Shown here one piece after another: positions 1 to 12,118 of a stretch of 13,314 nucleotides of DNA. How positions within the stretch are numbered: the first letter of the stretch is position 1; every line of letters starts with the position of its first letter. The position numbers and the translations under genes are program-made. The notes under the pieces were generated by a model. That model had not been told where the DNA came from, searched no databases, and saw only the letters and a list, made by a program, of their open reading frames with translations. The stretch comes from CAIJXV01 sp964497135 (GTDB lineage: Bacteria > Verrucomicrobiota > Kiritimatiellia > CAIKKV01 > CAIJXV01): NCBI GenBank assembly GCA_964497135.1, contig CAZCDO010000106.1, positions 1-13,314 on the forward strand, read 5' to 3'.

Positions 1-151
1 GTGCACTGCGCCCTCCATCAAAGCGGGACAGAAGTCCCGCAGTCCAAAATGGTGAAGGGGAAACTTGGCAATGGGAAGGAAACTGTGGTCACAGGATATA
101 AGCTTTACAGTGGCCTCCCGGCTCCATCCCATAAAACCAACACGGGCCGAG

Positions 152-170
152 TTTGCACGTAGCGTGCAAA
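152..170. repeat. Perfect 8-bp inverted repeat
   Basis: TTTGCACG and CGTGCAAA are separated by TAG, giving an 8-bp perfect stem with a 3-base loop. There is no T-run on either side, so it does not look like a simple intrinsic terminator. It could be an operator or part of a dispersed intergenic repeat; nothing in the sequence decides between these. Confidence 0.55.
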
Positions 171-180
171 GGCGGACGGT

Positions 181-207
181 ATCCGTGTCATCCGTACCAT
201 CCGTGGT
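181..207. repeat. 9-bp tandem repeat, three units
   Basis: Three consecutive 9-base units each start with ATCCGT and differ only in the last three bases (GTC, ACC, GGT). The array is only 27 bases long and has no spacers, so it is not CRISPR. Its meaning is unknown. Confidence 0.6.
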
Positions 208-217
208 TAAATCGTAA

Positions 218-234
218 ACGGCGGGGACCGCCGT
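218..234 (-). terminator. Possible terminator of the oxidoreductase gene
   Basis: ACGGCGG and CCGCCGT form a perfect 7-bp GC-rich stem with a GGA loop on the plus strand. The hairpin lies about 20 bases beyond the minus-strand stop codon of the oxidoreductase. Read on the minus strand it is followed by TTTACGATTT, a broken rather than clean U-tract, so intrinsic termination is plausible but weak. Confidence 0.45.
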
Positions 235-254
235 GTCCAGCCGTCACAAGCGGA

Positions 255-1304
255 TTATAAAAAACCGCATTGCTTGCGGGCGTGATCAATCACGCGCATC
301 ACTTCCACGGCTTCATCCAGTGTAATCGGATAGGGCTTGCGCAATCGCAGGGTATTGTAAATCGCATCCCAGATGCCCGTCATTTCAAACCCGTTGGCGG
401 GCTTGACGGGAATCGTCGATTCCAGCCAGTCCAATTTGTCCGGCGTCCCAAAATGACCGATATCCGGGGTCCCGGTCATTAAGCGCCGCGGAGCCAGCCG
501 CCGATGGGGATTCAGATACTTGAGTGTGATTTGGGATCCGGTTGATTTCAGGGAACCCCGCGTTCCCCAAACCAGATATTCCGGCTCGCCCAGGGCCGCT
601 CCCCCGCTGATCTCCAGATCAACCAGGCACCCATTCTTGCCCTTCAGGATGATTTTCAAATGATCTTCGGCATCGCCCACCGCCGCCACGCGCCGTAAAT
701 CACTCCACTGGTCAACCACTTTCCCTTCCAGAAAGCGCAGCGCATGCTGAACGATATGCGGCCCCCAATTCAATCCCTGCCCGCCCCCGAACTTTTTGAT
801 CGTCTGCCAGTCATTCCGGCGCTGGTAACTCACCCGGCGCAACTTGATTTCAAACACCTCGCCCAGCAGTCCTTTTTCGATGATTTCCTGGATATGCTGA
901 AACCCCGGCTCCCAATGGCGGTTGTGGCGCACCAGCAACTGCCCAAAAGACCGTGCCGCAATCGCCTTCAGTTTGCAGGCTTCGTCATAGGTCCGGCACA
1001 TGGGCTTTTCGATACAAACCTGCTTGCCCGCCTTAAGCGCCATAACCGCATGCGTGAAATGATCGACCGAAAGGGTGGCGATATCGACCAGTTCCACCTC
1101 GCGGTCCTTGAGCAAATCCTCGTACCGAGCATAGGTCCGGCATCCGAAGGTCCGATCCATCAACTGGCGCCGTTCCTTCAACACGTCGCAAGCCGCCACA
1201 ATCTTAAATTGTTTTTCGTGCCCCTTGAGCTCCGGCACATGCATTCCCCAACCCGCCCGCCCAATACCGACTAAACCCACCCGAATCGGATCCGCATTAT
1301 TCAT
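255..1304 (-). CDS. Gfo/Idh/MocA-family NAD(P)-dependent oxidoreductase
   Basis: A 349-residue cytoplasmic dehydrogenase of the family that oxidises or reduces sugars, inositols and related polyols. The N-terminal Rossmann fold shows the dinucleotide-binding glycines in GIGRAG (residues 13-18), and the family EKP motif is at 99-101 (CIEKPM), whose lysine is normally catalytic. The C-terminal half (about 125-349) fits the family's alpha/beta substrate domain. At 179-183 it reads NWGPH where many members have D-x-G-x-H, so the usual Asp is Asn while the His is kept. I chose the ATG at 1304 because AAGGA sits 7 bases upstream; an in-frame ATG eight codons earlier has no such site. Length is normal. 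Substrate cannot be told from sequence. Its neighbour upstream is tRNA-Cys, so the context gives no pathway. Confidence 0.88.
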   Translation of the reverse strand: MNNADPIRVGLVGIGRAGWGMHVPELKGHEKQFKIVAACDVLKERRQLMDRTFGCRTYARYEDLLKDREVELVDIATLSVDHFTHAVMALKAGKQVCIEKPMCRTYDEACKLKAIAARSFGQLLVRHNRHWEPGFQHIQEIIEKGLLGEVFEIKLRRVSYQRRNDWQTIKKFGGGQGLNWGPHIVQHALRFLEGKVVDQWSDLRRVAAVGDAEDHLKIILKGKNGCLVDLEISGGAALGEPEYLVWGTRGSLKSTGSQITLKYLNPHRRLAPRRLMTGTPDIGHFGTPDKLDWLESTIPVKPANGFEMTGIWDAIYNTLRLRKPYPITLDEAVEVMRVIDHARKQCGFL

Positions 1305-1320
1305 AATAAAATCCTTGGTC

Positions 1321-1336
1321 GACCGCATCGGCGGTC
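1321..1336 (-). other. Small hairpin ahead of the oxidoreductase start
   Basis: GACCGC and GCGGTC form a perfect 6-bp stem with a 4-base loop, between the tRNA gene and the oxidoreductase start codon and just upstream of its AAGGA ribosome-binding site. There is no U-run after it. It may be a tRNA 3'-trailer structure or influence translation of the next gene; the function is unproven. Confidence 0.35.
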
Positions 1337-1392
1337 TTCAATACTGAGCGGCCAAAAGCCCTGGGGGTCGGTTGCATCGGAGAAGGGCAAAT

Positions 1393-1466
1393 TGGAGGCG
1401 CGAACCGGAATTGAACCGGTGTACGAGGTTTTGCAGACCTCTGCCTAGCCACTCGGCCATCGCGCC
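1393..1466 (-). tRNA. tRNA-Cys (anticodon GCA), CCA encoded
   Basis: On the minus strand a full cloverleaf can be drawn. The acceptor stem GGCGCGA/TCGCGCC is perfect, a D-arm begins GCCGAGTGG, and the anticodon stem GAGGT/ACCTC encloses the loop CTGCAAA with anticodon GCA. A 4-base variable loop is followed by the T-arm ACCGG-TTCAATT-CCGGT. The discriminator base is T73, as expected for cysteine tRNA identity, and CCA is encoded at 1395-1393. Total length is 74 with CCA. The gene sits 80 bases after the stop codon of the small basic protein and may be co-transcribed with it. Confidence 0.97.
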
Positions 1467-1546
1467 CTAACGAGCCCTTCAGGGAAATCGCATCGAAACG
1501 GCAAATGCCGTAATCGTCCGCAAACCCCTCCGGCGCCACCGGCGAA

Positions 1547-1660
1547 TTACTTCGCCGCCGGGGTTTTCTGCTGTTTTTTAAGCTTGGAGGCATCGGTCCG
1601 GCGCTTGATGTACCGGATCCGACGTTTCCGCTTGATACGTGGTTTAAGTTGTTGTCCCAT
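1547..1660 (-). CDS. 37-residue Arg/Lys-rich small protein
   Basis: A short frame from ATG at 1660 to TAA at 1549-1547. It begins MGQQLKPRIKRKRR, continues with RYIKRR and ends in an Ala/Lys tail (TPAAK). About 16 of 37 residues are Lys or Arg, typical of RNA-binding or ribosome-associated microproteins. I recall similar MGxxLKxRxKRKRR-type small proteins from Verrucomicrobia-type genomes, but I cannot name a family. It is unlike ribosomal proteins bL34, bL36 or bTHX as I know them. No clear Shine-Dalgarno sequence precedes the ATG (CTTCCCCCTT is just upstream), which lowers confidence. It lies between the thioredoxin-like gene and tRNA-Cys on the same strand. The stop codon sits in the loop of a 7-bp hairpin (CGGCGAA/TTCGCCG). 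Confidence 0.6.
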   Translation of the reverse strand: MGQQLKPRIKRKRRIRYIKRRTDASKLKKQQKTPAAK

Positions 1661-1723
1661 AAGGGGGAAGACGTTTACCAGACCCCACCCCACCCGTCAA
1701 CAGAAAAAGATTTTTTTTGCCGG

Positions 1724-2197
1724 TTATTTTCCGGGTGCCTTGGCCAATAACTCCTGCAAGTGTTTCACATAAGCCGCCGCCCCGCCGCGTTGATACCCGG
1801 TCCGGGCCAATTCCCGCCCGCCCGCGTCCAATATCAATACCGTCGGAAAACCCTCCACCCGGTATTGGGCCATCAAGGCTTCATTCTGTTTTTTCAGCCC
1901 GGCCGCCTGGGGCGTCGAACGCGGATAATCAGCCAAAAACAGGACGAGTTCCTTTTCCGCAAAAGACTTGAACTCCGTTTGCTTGAAAACTTCCTTATCC
2001 AACTTGATGCACCACCCGCACCAGTCGGAACCCGAAAAATCAACCAGAATCGGACGTTTCAATTCGGTCGCACGCGCTTTCGCCGCCTCAAAATCCGTCA
2101 TCCACATCGGGTCGGTTTTATCCGCCGCCACGCCCCGATGACAGCCCCATCCCAGAACCAATGCCACAACCAAACTCAGCCATCCATATGTTTTCAT
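1724..2197 (-). CDS. Secreted thioredoxin-like protein (CGWC active site)
   Basis: A 157-residue thioredoxin-fold protein, probably acting outside the cytoplasm as a thiol-disulfide oxidoreductase. Residues 1-25 look like a signal peptide: a short charged start, a hydrophobic core at about 6-18, and a likely cut after VAA. Cys19 is not in a convincing lipobox. The fold begins around PILVDFSGSDW (49-59) with the active site Cys60-Gly-Trp-Cys63, and the cis-proline is Pro118 in GFPTV. The WCGWCIKLD context matches the short thioredoxin-like proteins often annotated as Thioredoxin_7 rather than classical TrxA (WCGPC). The ATG at 2197 has a good ribosome-binding site (AAGGAG). It starts 49 bases after purF; a weak sigma-70-like pair (TTGACG overlapping the purF stop, 17 bases, TAAACA) could give it its own promoter. 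The physiological partner is unknown. Confidence 0.88.
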   Translation of the reverse strand: MKTYGWLSLVVALVLGWGCHRGVAADKTDPMWMTDFEAAKARATELKRPILVDFSGSDWCGWCIKLDKEVFKQTEFKSFAEKELVLFLADYPRSTPQAAGLKKQNEALMAQYRVEGFPTVLILDAGGRELARTGYQRGGAAAYVKHLQELLAKAPGK

Positions 2198-2246
2198 CGT
2201 GACTCCTTTTTTCCTTGTTTCTGTTTATGAGGGAACCCCCCCATCG

Positions 2247-3674
2247 TCAAGGGTCGAATTTGAGCATGGGCGCAATCTGTTCCAAGTCATCCTTGCCCTG
2301 AACCGCGCTGATGTCAACCCGGTAATCGCCCGAAAAACAGGCGGTGCAATAGTTGGCGGCATCGGGAAAGGGCGACAACAACCCTTCGATGCTGAGATAG
2401 CCCACCGAGTCCGCCCCGGTCACTTTGCGGATCTGCTCCAGCGATCGATCCGCCGCCACGAGTTCCTCCCGGGTGGCGAAATCGATTCCGAAAAAGCAGG
2501 GATGCGTGGTCGGCGGGCAGGAAATCCGCAGGTGGATTTCCCGGGCCCCGGCCGCCCGGAGGGCGGCCGCCCGGCGCTGGGACGTCGTGCCGCGAATAAT
2601 CGAATCGTCCACCACCACCACCCGCTTGCCGCGCACCACATCGGCAATGACCGCCAGCTTCATATCCACACTGCGCGCGCGGGCATCCGCCTTGGGCATG
2701 ATAAAGGTCCGCCCCACATAGTGATTACGCATGAAGCCATAATCGAGATGGATCCCGCTCCGTTGCGAATAACCGAGCGCGGCGGAGTTGCCGCTGTCCG
2801 GCACCGAAATAACCACGTCCGCTTCGGCCGGGTGTTCCTCGGCCAGGCGCATCCCCAGTTTCATCCGGACGGTATGCACATTCTGCCCAAAAACCAGGCT
2901 ATCCGGCCGCGCAAAATAGACATGCTCGAACACACACTGGGCCATCCGCTTTTTATCGAGATCCATAAATCGACTGCTTTGCAGACCGTGCTCATTGATC
3001 ACCACCAGTTCGCCGGGCTGGACATCCCGCACATACTCGGCCCCCAACTGGTTCAGCGCGCACGTCTCGCTGGCAATCATCCAACCCTCCCCCAATTTCC
3101 CAATCGAAAGAGGCTTGAATCCATACGGATCCCGCGCCGCCATAATCGAGGTCGAGGTCATCAGCACAAAAGCGAACGCGCCGTTCAACTCCATCAAGGC
3201 CCGTGCCACCCGGCGGGGCCGGTTCCGGTACATCGGATCGGCCAGCAGATGAATCAACACCTCGCTGTCGGTGCCGGTTTGAAAAATAGCGCCCGCCTCC
3301 TGGTACATCCGGCGCAGGGCCTGGGCATTGACCAGGTTCCCGTTATGGGCGATCGCCCAGATACCGTCCACGCATTCGGCTACCAGCGGCTGGACGTTCT
3401 GAATCCGGTCTGATCCGGTGGTGGAATACCGAACATGCCCGATTCCCAAGTGGCCGGGCAACTCGGCGAGTCGTCCTGGCAAAAACACATCATTGACCAA
3501 GCCCAGGCCCTTGTGGGACCGGATGCTTCGTCCATCGCTGACCACAATCCCCGCACCTTCTTGTCCCCGATGCTGAAGCGAAAACAAGCCCCCATGAATA
3601 AGGGTGGCCACAGATGGCACGCCATAGGCCGCGACAATTCCACACGCTTCGCGCGGCCGATCCGATTCGTACAT
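2247..3674 (-). CDS. purF: Amidophosphoribosyltransferase (PurF), Fe-S type
   Basis: PurF catalyses the committed step of purine synthesis, making 5-phosphoribosylamine from PRPP and glutamine. This 475-residue protein has a class II glutamine amidotransferase domain starting at Cys11 (CGIVAAYG), so residues 1-10 are a propeptide to be removed. RGQEGAGI, GHVRYSTTG and HNGNLVN follow. The phosphoribosyltransferase half carries the PRPP loop VVVVDDSIIRGTTS at about 350-365. Cys247, Cys393, Cys443 and Cys446 match the four 4Fe-4S ligands of the Bacillus subtilis enzyme; the 146-residue spacing of the first two is the same. The start at 3674 is set by that propeptide and by AGGAAGG upstream; the frame stays open to 3932, but that extension overlaps gltD and resembles no PurF. 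It follows gltD by 83 bases, which contain only a weak sigma-70-like pair (TTGCGG, 17 bases, TAGGAT). Confidence 0.97.
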   Translation of the reverse strand: MYESDRPREACGIVAAYGVPSVATLIHGGLFSLQHRGQEGAGIVVSDGRSIRSHKGLGLVNDVFLPGRLAELPGHLGIGHVRYSTTGSDRIQNVQPLVAECVDGIWAIAHNGNLVNAQALRRMYQEAGAIFQTGTDSEVLIHLLADPMYRNRPRRVARALMELNGAFAFVLMTSTSIMAARDPYGFKPLSIGKLGEGWMIASETCALNQLGAEYVRDVQPGELVVINEHGLQSSRFMDLDKKRMAQCVFEHVYFARPDSLVFGQNVHTVRMKLGMRLAEEHPAEADVVISVPDSGNSAALGYSQRSGIHLDYGFMRNHYVGRTFIMPKADARARSVDMKLAVIADVVRGKRVVVVDDSIIRGTTSQRRAAALRAAGAREIHLRISCPPTTHPCFFGIDFATREELVAADRSLEQIRKVTGADSVGYLSIEGLLSPFPDAANYCTACFSGDYRVDISAVQGKDDLEQIAPMLKFDP

Positions 3675-3757
3675 AGTCGGTTCCTTCCTGATCGGGAGTC
3701 GCTGTCGATCCCGCCAGCTGGTTATCCTATCCCTTTTTCTCACCGACCGCAAATTGT

Positions 3758-5174
3758 TTACCGTGCCAGGTAGGCTACCATCCGCGCCCCTACCCGCCGC
3801 CCATCCGCAATCGCCCGGACCACGAGGGACGCGCCCTGGGTCATATCTCCGGCGGCAAAAATCCCGTCCGCGGAGGTCTGGCCGTCGGCATCCCTCGCCA
3901 TCACCCCCCGCTCGTTCAGTTTCAGACCCCACTCGTCCGCAAACGGATTCGCCGCCGGCCCGGTAAATCCCATCGCCAACAGGACCAGATCAGCCGAAAA
4001 ACGCCGTTCCGAACCGGTCCGCGGGCGCGGCGCCGAACGCCCATTCGCCCCGGGCGCCCAATCGACGGTGCAAACCTCGATCCCGGTCACCCGGGCGCCA
4101 TCCCCGACAAAACGGAGCGCCGTCATCCCCCAATACCGGGTCCCCCCCTCCTTGTGACTGCTCGAAACTCGAAGTTGATGCGGCCACATCGGCCAGGGGG
4201 TTGAATCCGCCCGGGTCGGGGGTGGTTCAGGCAGGATTTCGATCTGGACCACGGCCCGCGCCCCCTGACGCAAGGCGGTTCCCAGACAATCGGAACCCGT
4301 ATCCCCTCCACCGATGATCACTACATTTTTGTCTTCAGCCGAAATCAATTCCCCGGGCGGAACCGGTTCGCCGCCCAGCACTCGGTTTTGCAACACCAGG
4401 TATTCCATCGCAAAATGAATCCCGCCCAACTCACGCCCCGGAATCGCCAGATCGCGGGGAACCCGGGCCCCGGCACACAGGCATACGGCTTCAAAACGAT
4501 CCTTCAAATATCGGGCCGATAAATCCCGGCCGATCGCCACGCCGGTTTCGAAAACCACCCCTTGCGCCTTGAGGAGGTCGATCCGGCGGTCCACCATCCA
4601 TTTCTCCAGCTTGAATTCGGGAATTCCATAGCGCAGGATCCCCCCGGGGCGGGCCGCGCTCTCGTAAACCACGACGCCATACCCGGCCCGGCTAACCGTA
4701 TCCGCCACCGCCAGCCCCGCCGGGCCCGATCCGATCACCGCCACCCGTCCCACCCGCCGCACGGCGGGGGTTCCCGGCCGGATCCAGCCCTCTTCAAACC
4801 CCTTCTCGATGATCGCGAGTTCGATCTGCCGGATCGTCACCGGTTCCTCGTGAATCCCCAGCACGCACGAGCCCTCGCAGAGCGCCGGGCAAACCCGGGC
4901 GGTGAATTCAGGAAAGGGGTTGACCGTCAGCAACAGGTCCAACGCCTCCCGCCAGCGCCGCCGGTAAACCTGTTCATTGAATTCCGGAATCAGGTTGTTG
5001 AGCGGACACCCGCACCCATGGCAAAAGGGCGTTCCGCAATCCATGCATCGTGCGGCCTGCGCCACGATCTCATCCTCGCCGGCCCGTAATTCAACGGCTT
5101 TGAAATCGCCCAACCGCTCGGAAACCGGCCGGTAGCCCGGCTCCCGCCGGGCTTGTTCCATAAATCCACCCGGC

Positions 5175-5182
<8 letters not shown>
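3758..5182 (-). CDS. gltD: Glutamate synthase small (beta) subunit
   Basis: The NADPH-oxidising subunit of glutamate synthase, 474 residues. It passes electrons from NADPH through FAD and Fe-S clusters to GltB. The N-terminal Fe-S region shows Cys46, Cys49 and Cys54 in CMDCGTPFCH followed by GCGCPLNN, and a second group in CPALCEGSC at about 108-118. The FAD-binding motif is IGSGPAG (about residue 150) and the NADPH-binding motif is IGGGDTGSDC (about 291). The C-terminus has GDMTQGASLVVRAIADGR, as usual in the family. The ATG at 5182 overlaps the end of gltB by 8 bases (ATGGGTAA) and has a strong AGGAGG site inside gltB, so the two are translationally coupled. An in-frame start 11 codons earlier is possible but has poor support. 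The HGCGC variant of the usual FCH-x-GCP spacing is a small oddity. Confidence 0.96.
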
Positions 5183-9743
<4,561 letters not shown>

Positions 9744-11877
9744 CTACATCATGAACAACATCTCGGCGTAACTGGGCAACGGCCAGAGATCGTGGGGCAC
9801 CAAGCCCTCCAACTCATCCGCCGCAGCCCGCAAAGCGGCCATTCCCGTCAGCATCTTCTCGGTCGATTCCGATTTCACGGCTTTCTCGAGCGTGAGGGTG
9901 GCCATCAACGCATCGTCAGTCAGGCTGGCCACCTGGACCAGCAAATCGCGGGTTGACTTGGACGCCTTGACCCCGCCGGTTTTTAAGGCCGTCAAGGTTG
10001 AACCGAGCCGGTTCTGATACTCCAACGCCGCCGGAATGATCATGGTCCGGGCCATGGTTCCCGCACACAGGGCTTCGATTTGGACGGTCTTCAAATACTC
10101 GTGCAGGTAAACATCGTAACGCGATTCGATCTCGCGCGGCGAAAACACCTTGTATTTTTCGAACATCGCCACGGACTCTTTCCCCATCAGCGCCTTGAGG
10201 GCCTCGGGCGTCGTCCGGATATTCGGCAAGCCGCGCCGGGCCGCCTCCTTGCGCCATTCGGCCGTGTAATTATCGCCATTGAACAGGATCCGTTTGTGCT
10301 TGCGGCTGATGTCCGCCAGGACCATCTGCAGGGCCTCATTGAACGCGACCCCTTTCGCCAGTTCCGCCTCGATCCGCGTACAAATCTGGTCGATCGACTC
10401 GGCCACGATCGTATTCAGCACGGTCATCGGCAAGGCGCAACTCTGATTTGAGCCCACCGCCCGGAACTCGAANNNNNNNNNNNNNNNNNNNNNNNNNNNN
10501 NNNNNNNNNNNNNNNNNNCCGGTTCCGGTCGGTCATGTCCTTGGCCAACCGCGGCAGGGACGATACCCCGAGATGCAGGGTTGCCGTTCCATTCTTCTGG
10601 CGGGATTCGCCTTTTTCCAACTGGGCGATAACATCCGTCAATTCTTCGCCCAGGAAGATCGAAACGATCGCCGGGGGCGCTTCGTTGGCCCCCAACCGGT
10701 GATCGTTACGCGCCGACGCCACCGAGGCGCGCAACAAGTCCGCGTGCTTGTCCACCGCCTGCATCAAAACGCAGATCATCGTCAGGAACTTGGCATCCTC
10801 GCGCGGATTCGACCCGGGACTGAGCCAGTTTTTGCCGTCCGGTCCGCAGATCGACCAGTTGTTGTGTTTGCCGGATCCATTGACCCCGGCGAACGGCTTC
10901 TCGTGCAGGAGGCAGACGAAATCATGCTTCTCGGCCACCTGGCGCAGGGTATCCATCACCAGCATATTGTGATCGATGGCCAGATTCAATTCCTCGAAAA
11001 TGGGCGCGATTTCGAACTGGGCCGGACAGACCTCATTGTGCCGGGTCCGCGCCGGGATGCCGAGGCGCCAGAGTTCGAGATCGAGATCTTCCATAAACGC
11101 CAACACGCGGTTTTTAATCGCCCCGAAATAATGGTCTTCCATCTGCTGGTGCTTGGCCGGCTTCCGCCCAAACAGCGTCCGCCCCGTCTGGAGCAAATCC
11201 AAGCGCGCATCGAAATACTCCCGATCGATCAGGAAATATTCCTGTTCCGGGCCCAGGGTGGCAAAGGCGCGGGCCGCGGTCTTGATTCCGAACAGGCGGC
11301 CCAATCGATCGATCTGAGAGGACAAGGCGTCCATCGAGCGCAGGAGGGGCACTTTTTTATCCAACGATTCGCCGTGATAGCCAAAAAAGACGGTTGGAAT
11401 ACAGAGGGTTGCGCTGTTGACCCCCTCCTTGATAAATGCCGGACTGGTGGGATCCCAGGCCGTATATCCGCGGGCCTCAAATGTACTGCGCAAGCCGCCG
11501 GAAGGAAAACTGGAGGCGTCCGGTTCCCCCTGGATTAATTCCTTGCCGGAAAACTGCATGATGGCTCCCCCGCGCCCGTCAGGAACCACAAAAGCCTCGT
11601 GCTTTTCGGCCGTGGCGCCGGTCAGCGGCTGGAACCAATGGGTAAAATGGGTCGCGCCCCGTGAAATCGCCCAGGTCTTCATCGCATCCGCCACCTCATC
11701 AGCGATCGACGGATCCAACGAGTGGCCCTGACAGATCGTGGCCACCAGCGAATTACAGGCCTTTTCGCCCAGATAATTCCGCATCGTCTTCATGTTGAAC
11801 ACATTCTCGCCGAACAACTCGGTGACCCGCCCGGCTTCGCCCGCTTCCGTCCCTGGTTTTTTAATATCCGCGCTCAT
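9744..11877 (-). CDS. glnA: Type III glutamine synthetase (sequence broken by an N gap)
   Basis: ATP-dependent synthesis of glutamine from glutamate and ammonia. The upstream part (453 residues to the gap) contains ELFGENVF near the start, LGPEQEYFLID (208-218), HNEVCPAQFEIAPIFEELNLA (two halves, 280-300), the HEKPFAGVNGSGKHNNWS block (325-342) and the type III hallmark NDHRLGANEAPPA (391-403), ending MTDRNR. After the gap the frame resumes as FEFRAVGSNQS and runs 242 residues to TAG. Type III enzymes are about 700-730 residues; this one would be about 705 if ten residues are missing. The two parts differ in frame by one base across 46 N, which I read as a wrong gap size, not a frameshift. 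The ATG at 11877 has GGAGG four bases ahead. It is the first gene of the gltBD operon. Some annotators call this gene glnN. Confidence 0.93.
10473..10518. other. Assembly gap (46 N) inside glutamine synthetase
   Basis: All 46 bases are N. By comparison with what I remember of other type III enzymes, the residues between DRNR and FEFR should be TSPFAFTGNK, that is 30 bases. The stated gap is therefore probably 16 bases too long, which also explains the frame mismatch. The gap is a scaffold artefact and not a biological feature. Confidence 0.9.
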
Positions 11878-11925
11878 CGGTCCTCCGTTATTTCCATTCG
11901 ATTCGTTACGTTAAAAATGCTCGTA

Positions 11926-11945
11926 CGGTTACCTTACGGCAACCG
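11926..11945 (-). promoter_or_regulatory. Leader hairpin with GUAA loop upstream of glnA
   Basis: On the minus strand CGGTTGCC and GGTAACCG form an 8-bp stem (one G-U pair) closed by GTAA, a GNRA-type tetraloop. It sits about 50 bases before the glnA start codon, within the leader predicted from the sigma-54 promoter. There is no U-run behind it, so it is not a terminator. It could stabilise the mRNA or bind protein; no known riboswitch core is visible. Confidence 0.45.
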
Positions 11946-11970
11946 GACCCGAAAACATAGATTTATAATA

Positions 11971-11985
11971 GCACGGGGCGTGCCA
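11971..11985 (-). promoter_or_regulatory. Sigma-54 (-24/-12) promoter of the glnA-gltBD operon
   Basis: On the minus strand the sequence reads TGGCACG, four C, then GTGC followed by T. The consensus is TGGCACG-N4-TTGC, so 10 of 11 defined bases match, and the invariant GG (11984-11983) and GC (11972-11971) have the required spacing. Transcription would begin near 11959, giving a leader of about 80 bases. Sigma-54 control of glutamine synthetase is well known in other bacteria. The same bases form a GCACG/CGTGC inverted repeat, so part of the match could arise from a hairpin or operator. No comparably good sigma-70 promoter is nearby, although TATTAT lies next to it. Confidence 0.65.
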
Positions 11986-12084
11986 ACCGGCAGAATCGTT
12001 TATTTAAATCGTCCTAATGCGTTGCAAATTAACGTCATCTATTAATAATGGCGCCGGAACAAAAACAACCCGTCCATCTATTTA

Positions 12085-12103
12085 TTACATTTTTGTATTA
12101 ATA
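12085..12103. repeat. 19-bp direct repeat, copy 1 (putative activator site)
   Basis: The sequence TTACATTTTTGTATTAATA is identical to the copy at 12119-12137 and contains the inverted repeat TACA-N4-TGTA. Its centre is about 135 bases upstream of the predicted sigma-54 start. It is probably an operator half of a tandem enhancer. The regulator is unknown; the core does not resemble the NtrC consensus (GCAC and GGTGC half-sites). Confidence 0.6.
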
Positions 12104-12118
12104 AAGCCGAACTGTTAG

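Larger units (their letters stand above)
1..254. other. Gene-free left flank, hairpin-rich
   Basis: No credible coding frame is seen here. The stretch carries four perfect short inverted repeats: GCGGGAC/GTCCCGC at 23-40, CTGTG/CACAG at 83-94, TTTGCACG/CGTGCAAA at 152-170 and ACGGCGG/CCGCCGT at 218-234. It also has three 9-bp tandem units beginning ATCCGT at 181-207. This is the 3' flank of the oxidoreductase gene that ends at 255 and probably consists of intergenic repeat remnants. The gene to the left is outside the window, so its regulatory sites could also be here. Confidence 0.6.

Noticed and set aside
181..207. CRISPR-like array
   Set aside because: Units are 9 bases with no spacers and only three copies; no cas gene is present.
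1701..1735. Terminator after the thioredoxin-like gene at the A/T-runs
   Set aside because: On the minus strand the CCGG/CCGG hairpin is followed by an A-run; the T8 lies on the plus strand with no hairpin before it.
3675..3932. N-terminal extension of purF reaching 3932
   Set aside because: It overlaps the end of gltD, resembles no PurF, and would bury the catalytic Cys that must follow a short propeptide; ATG 3674 has a ribosome-binding site.
9744..10457. Independent gene starting at 10457
   Set aside because: It is the C-terminal part of the type III glutamine synthetase; the codons before 10457 (FEFRA) continue the same enzyme up to the N gap.
11878..11960. Glutamine-sensing riboswitch (glnA RNA motif) in the glnA leader
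   Set aside because: The conserved core of that motif as I know it is not visible; only a simple hairpin is seen.
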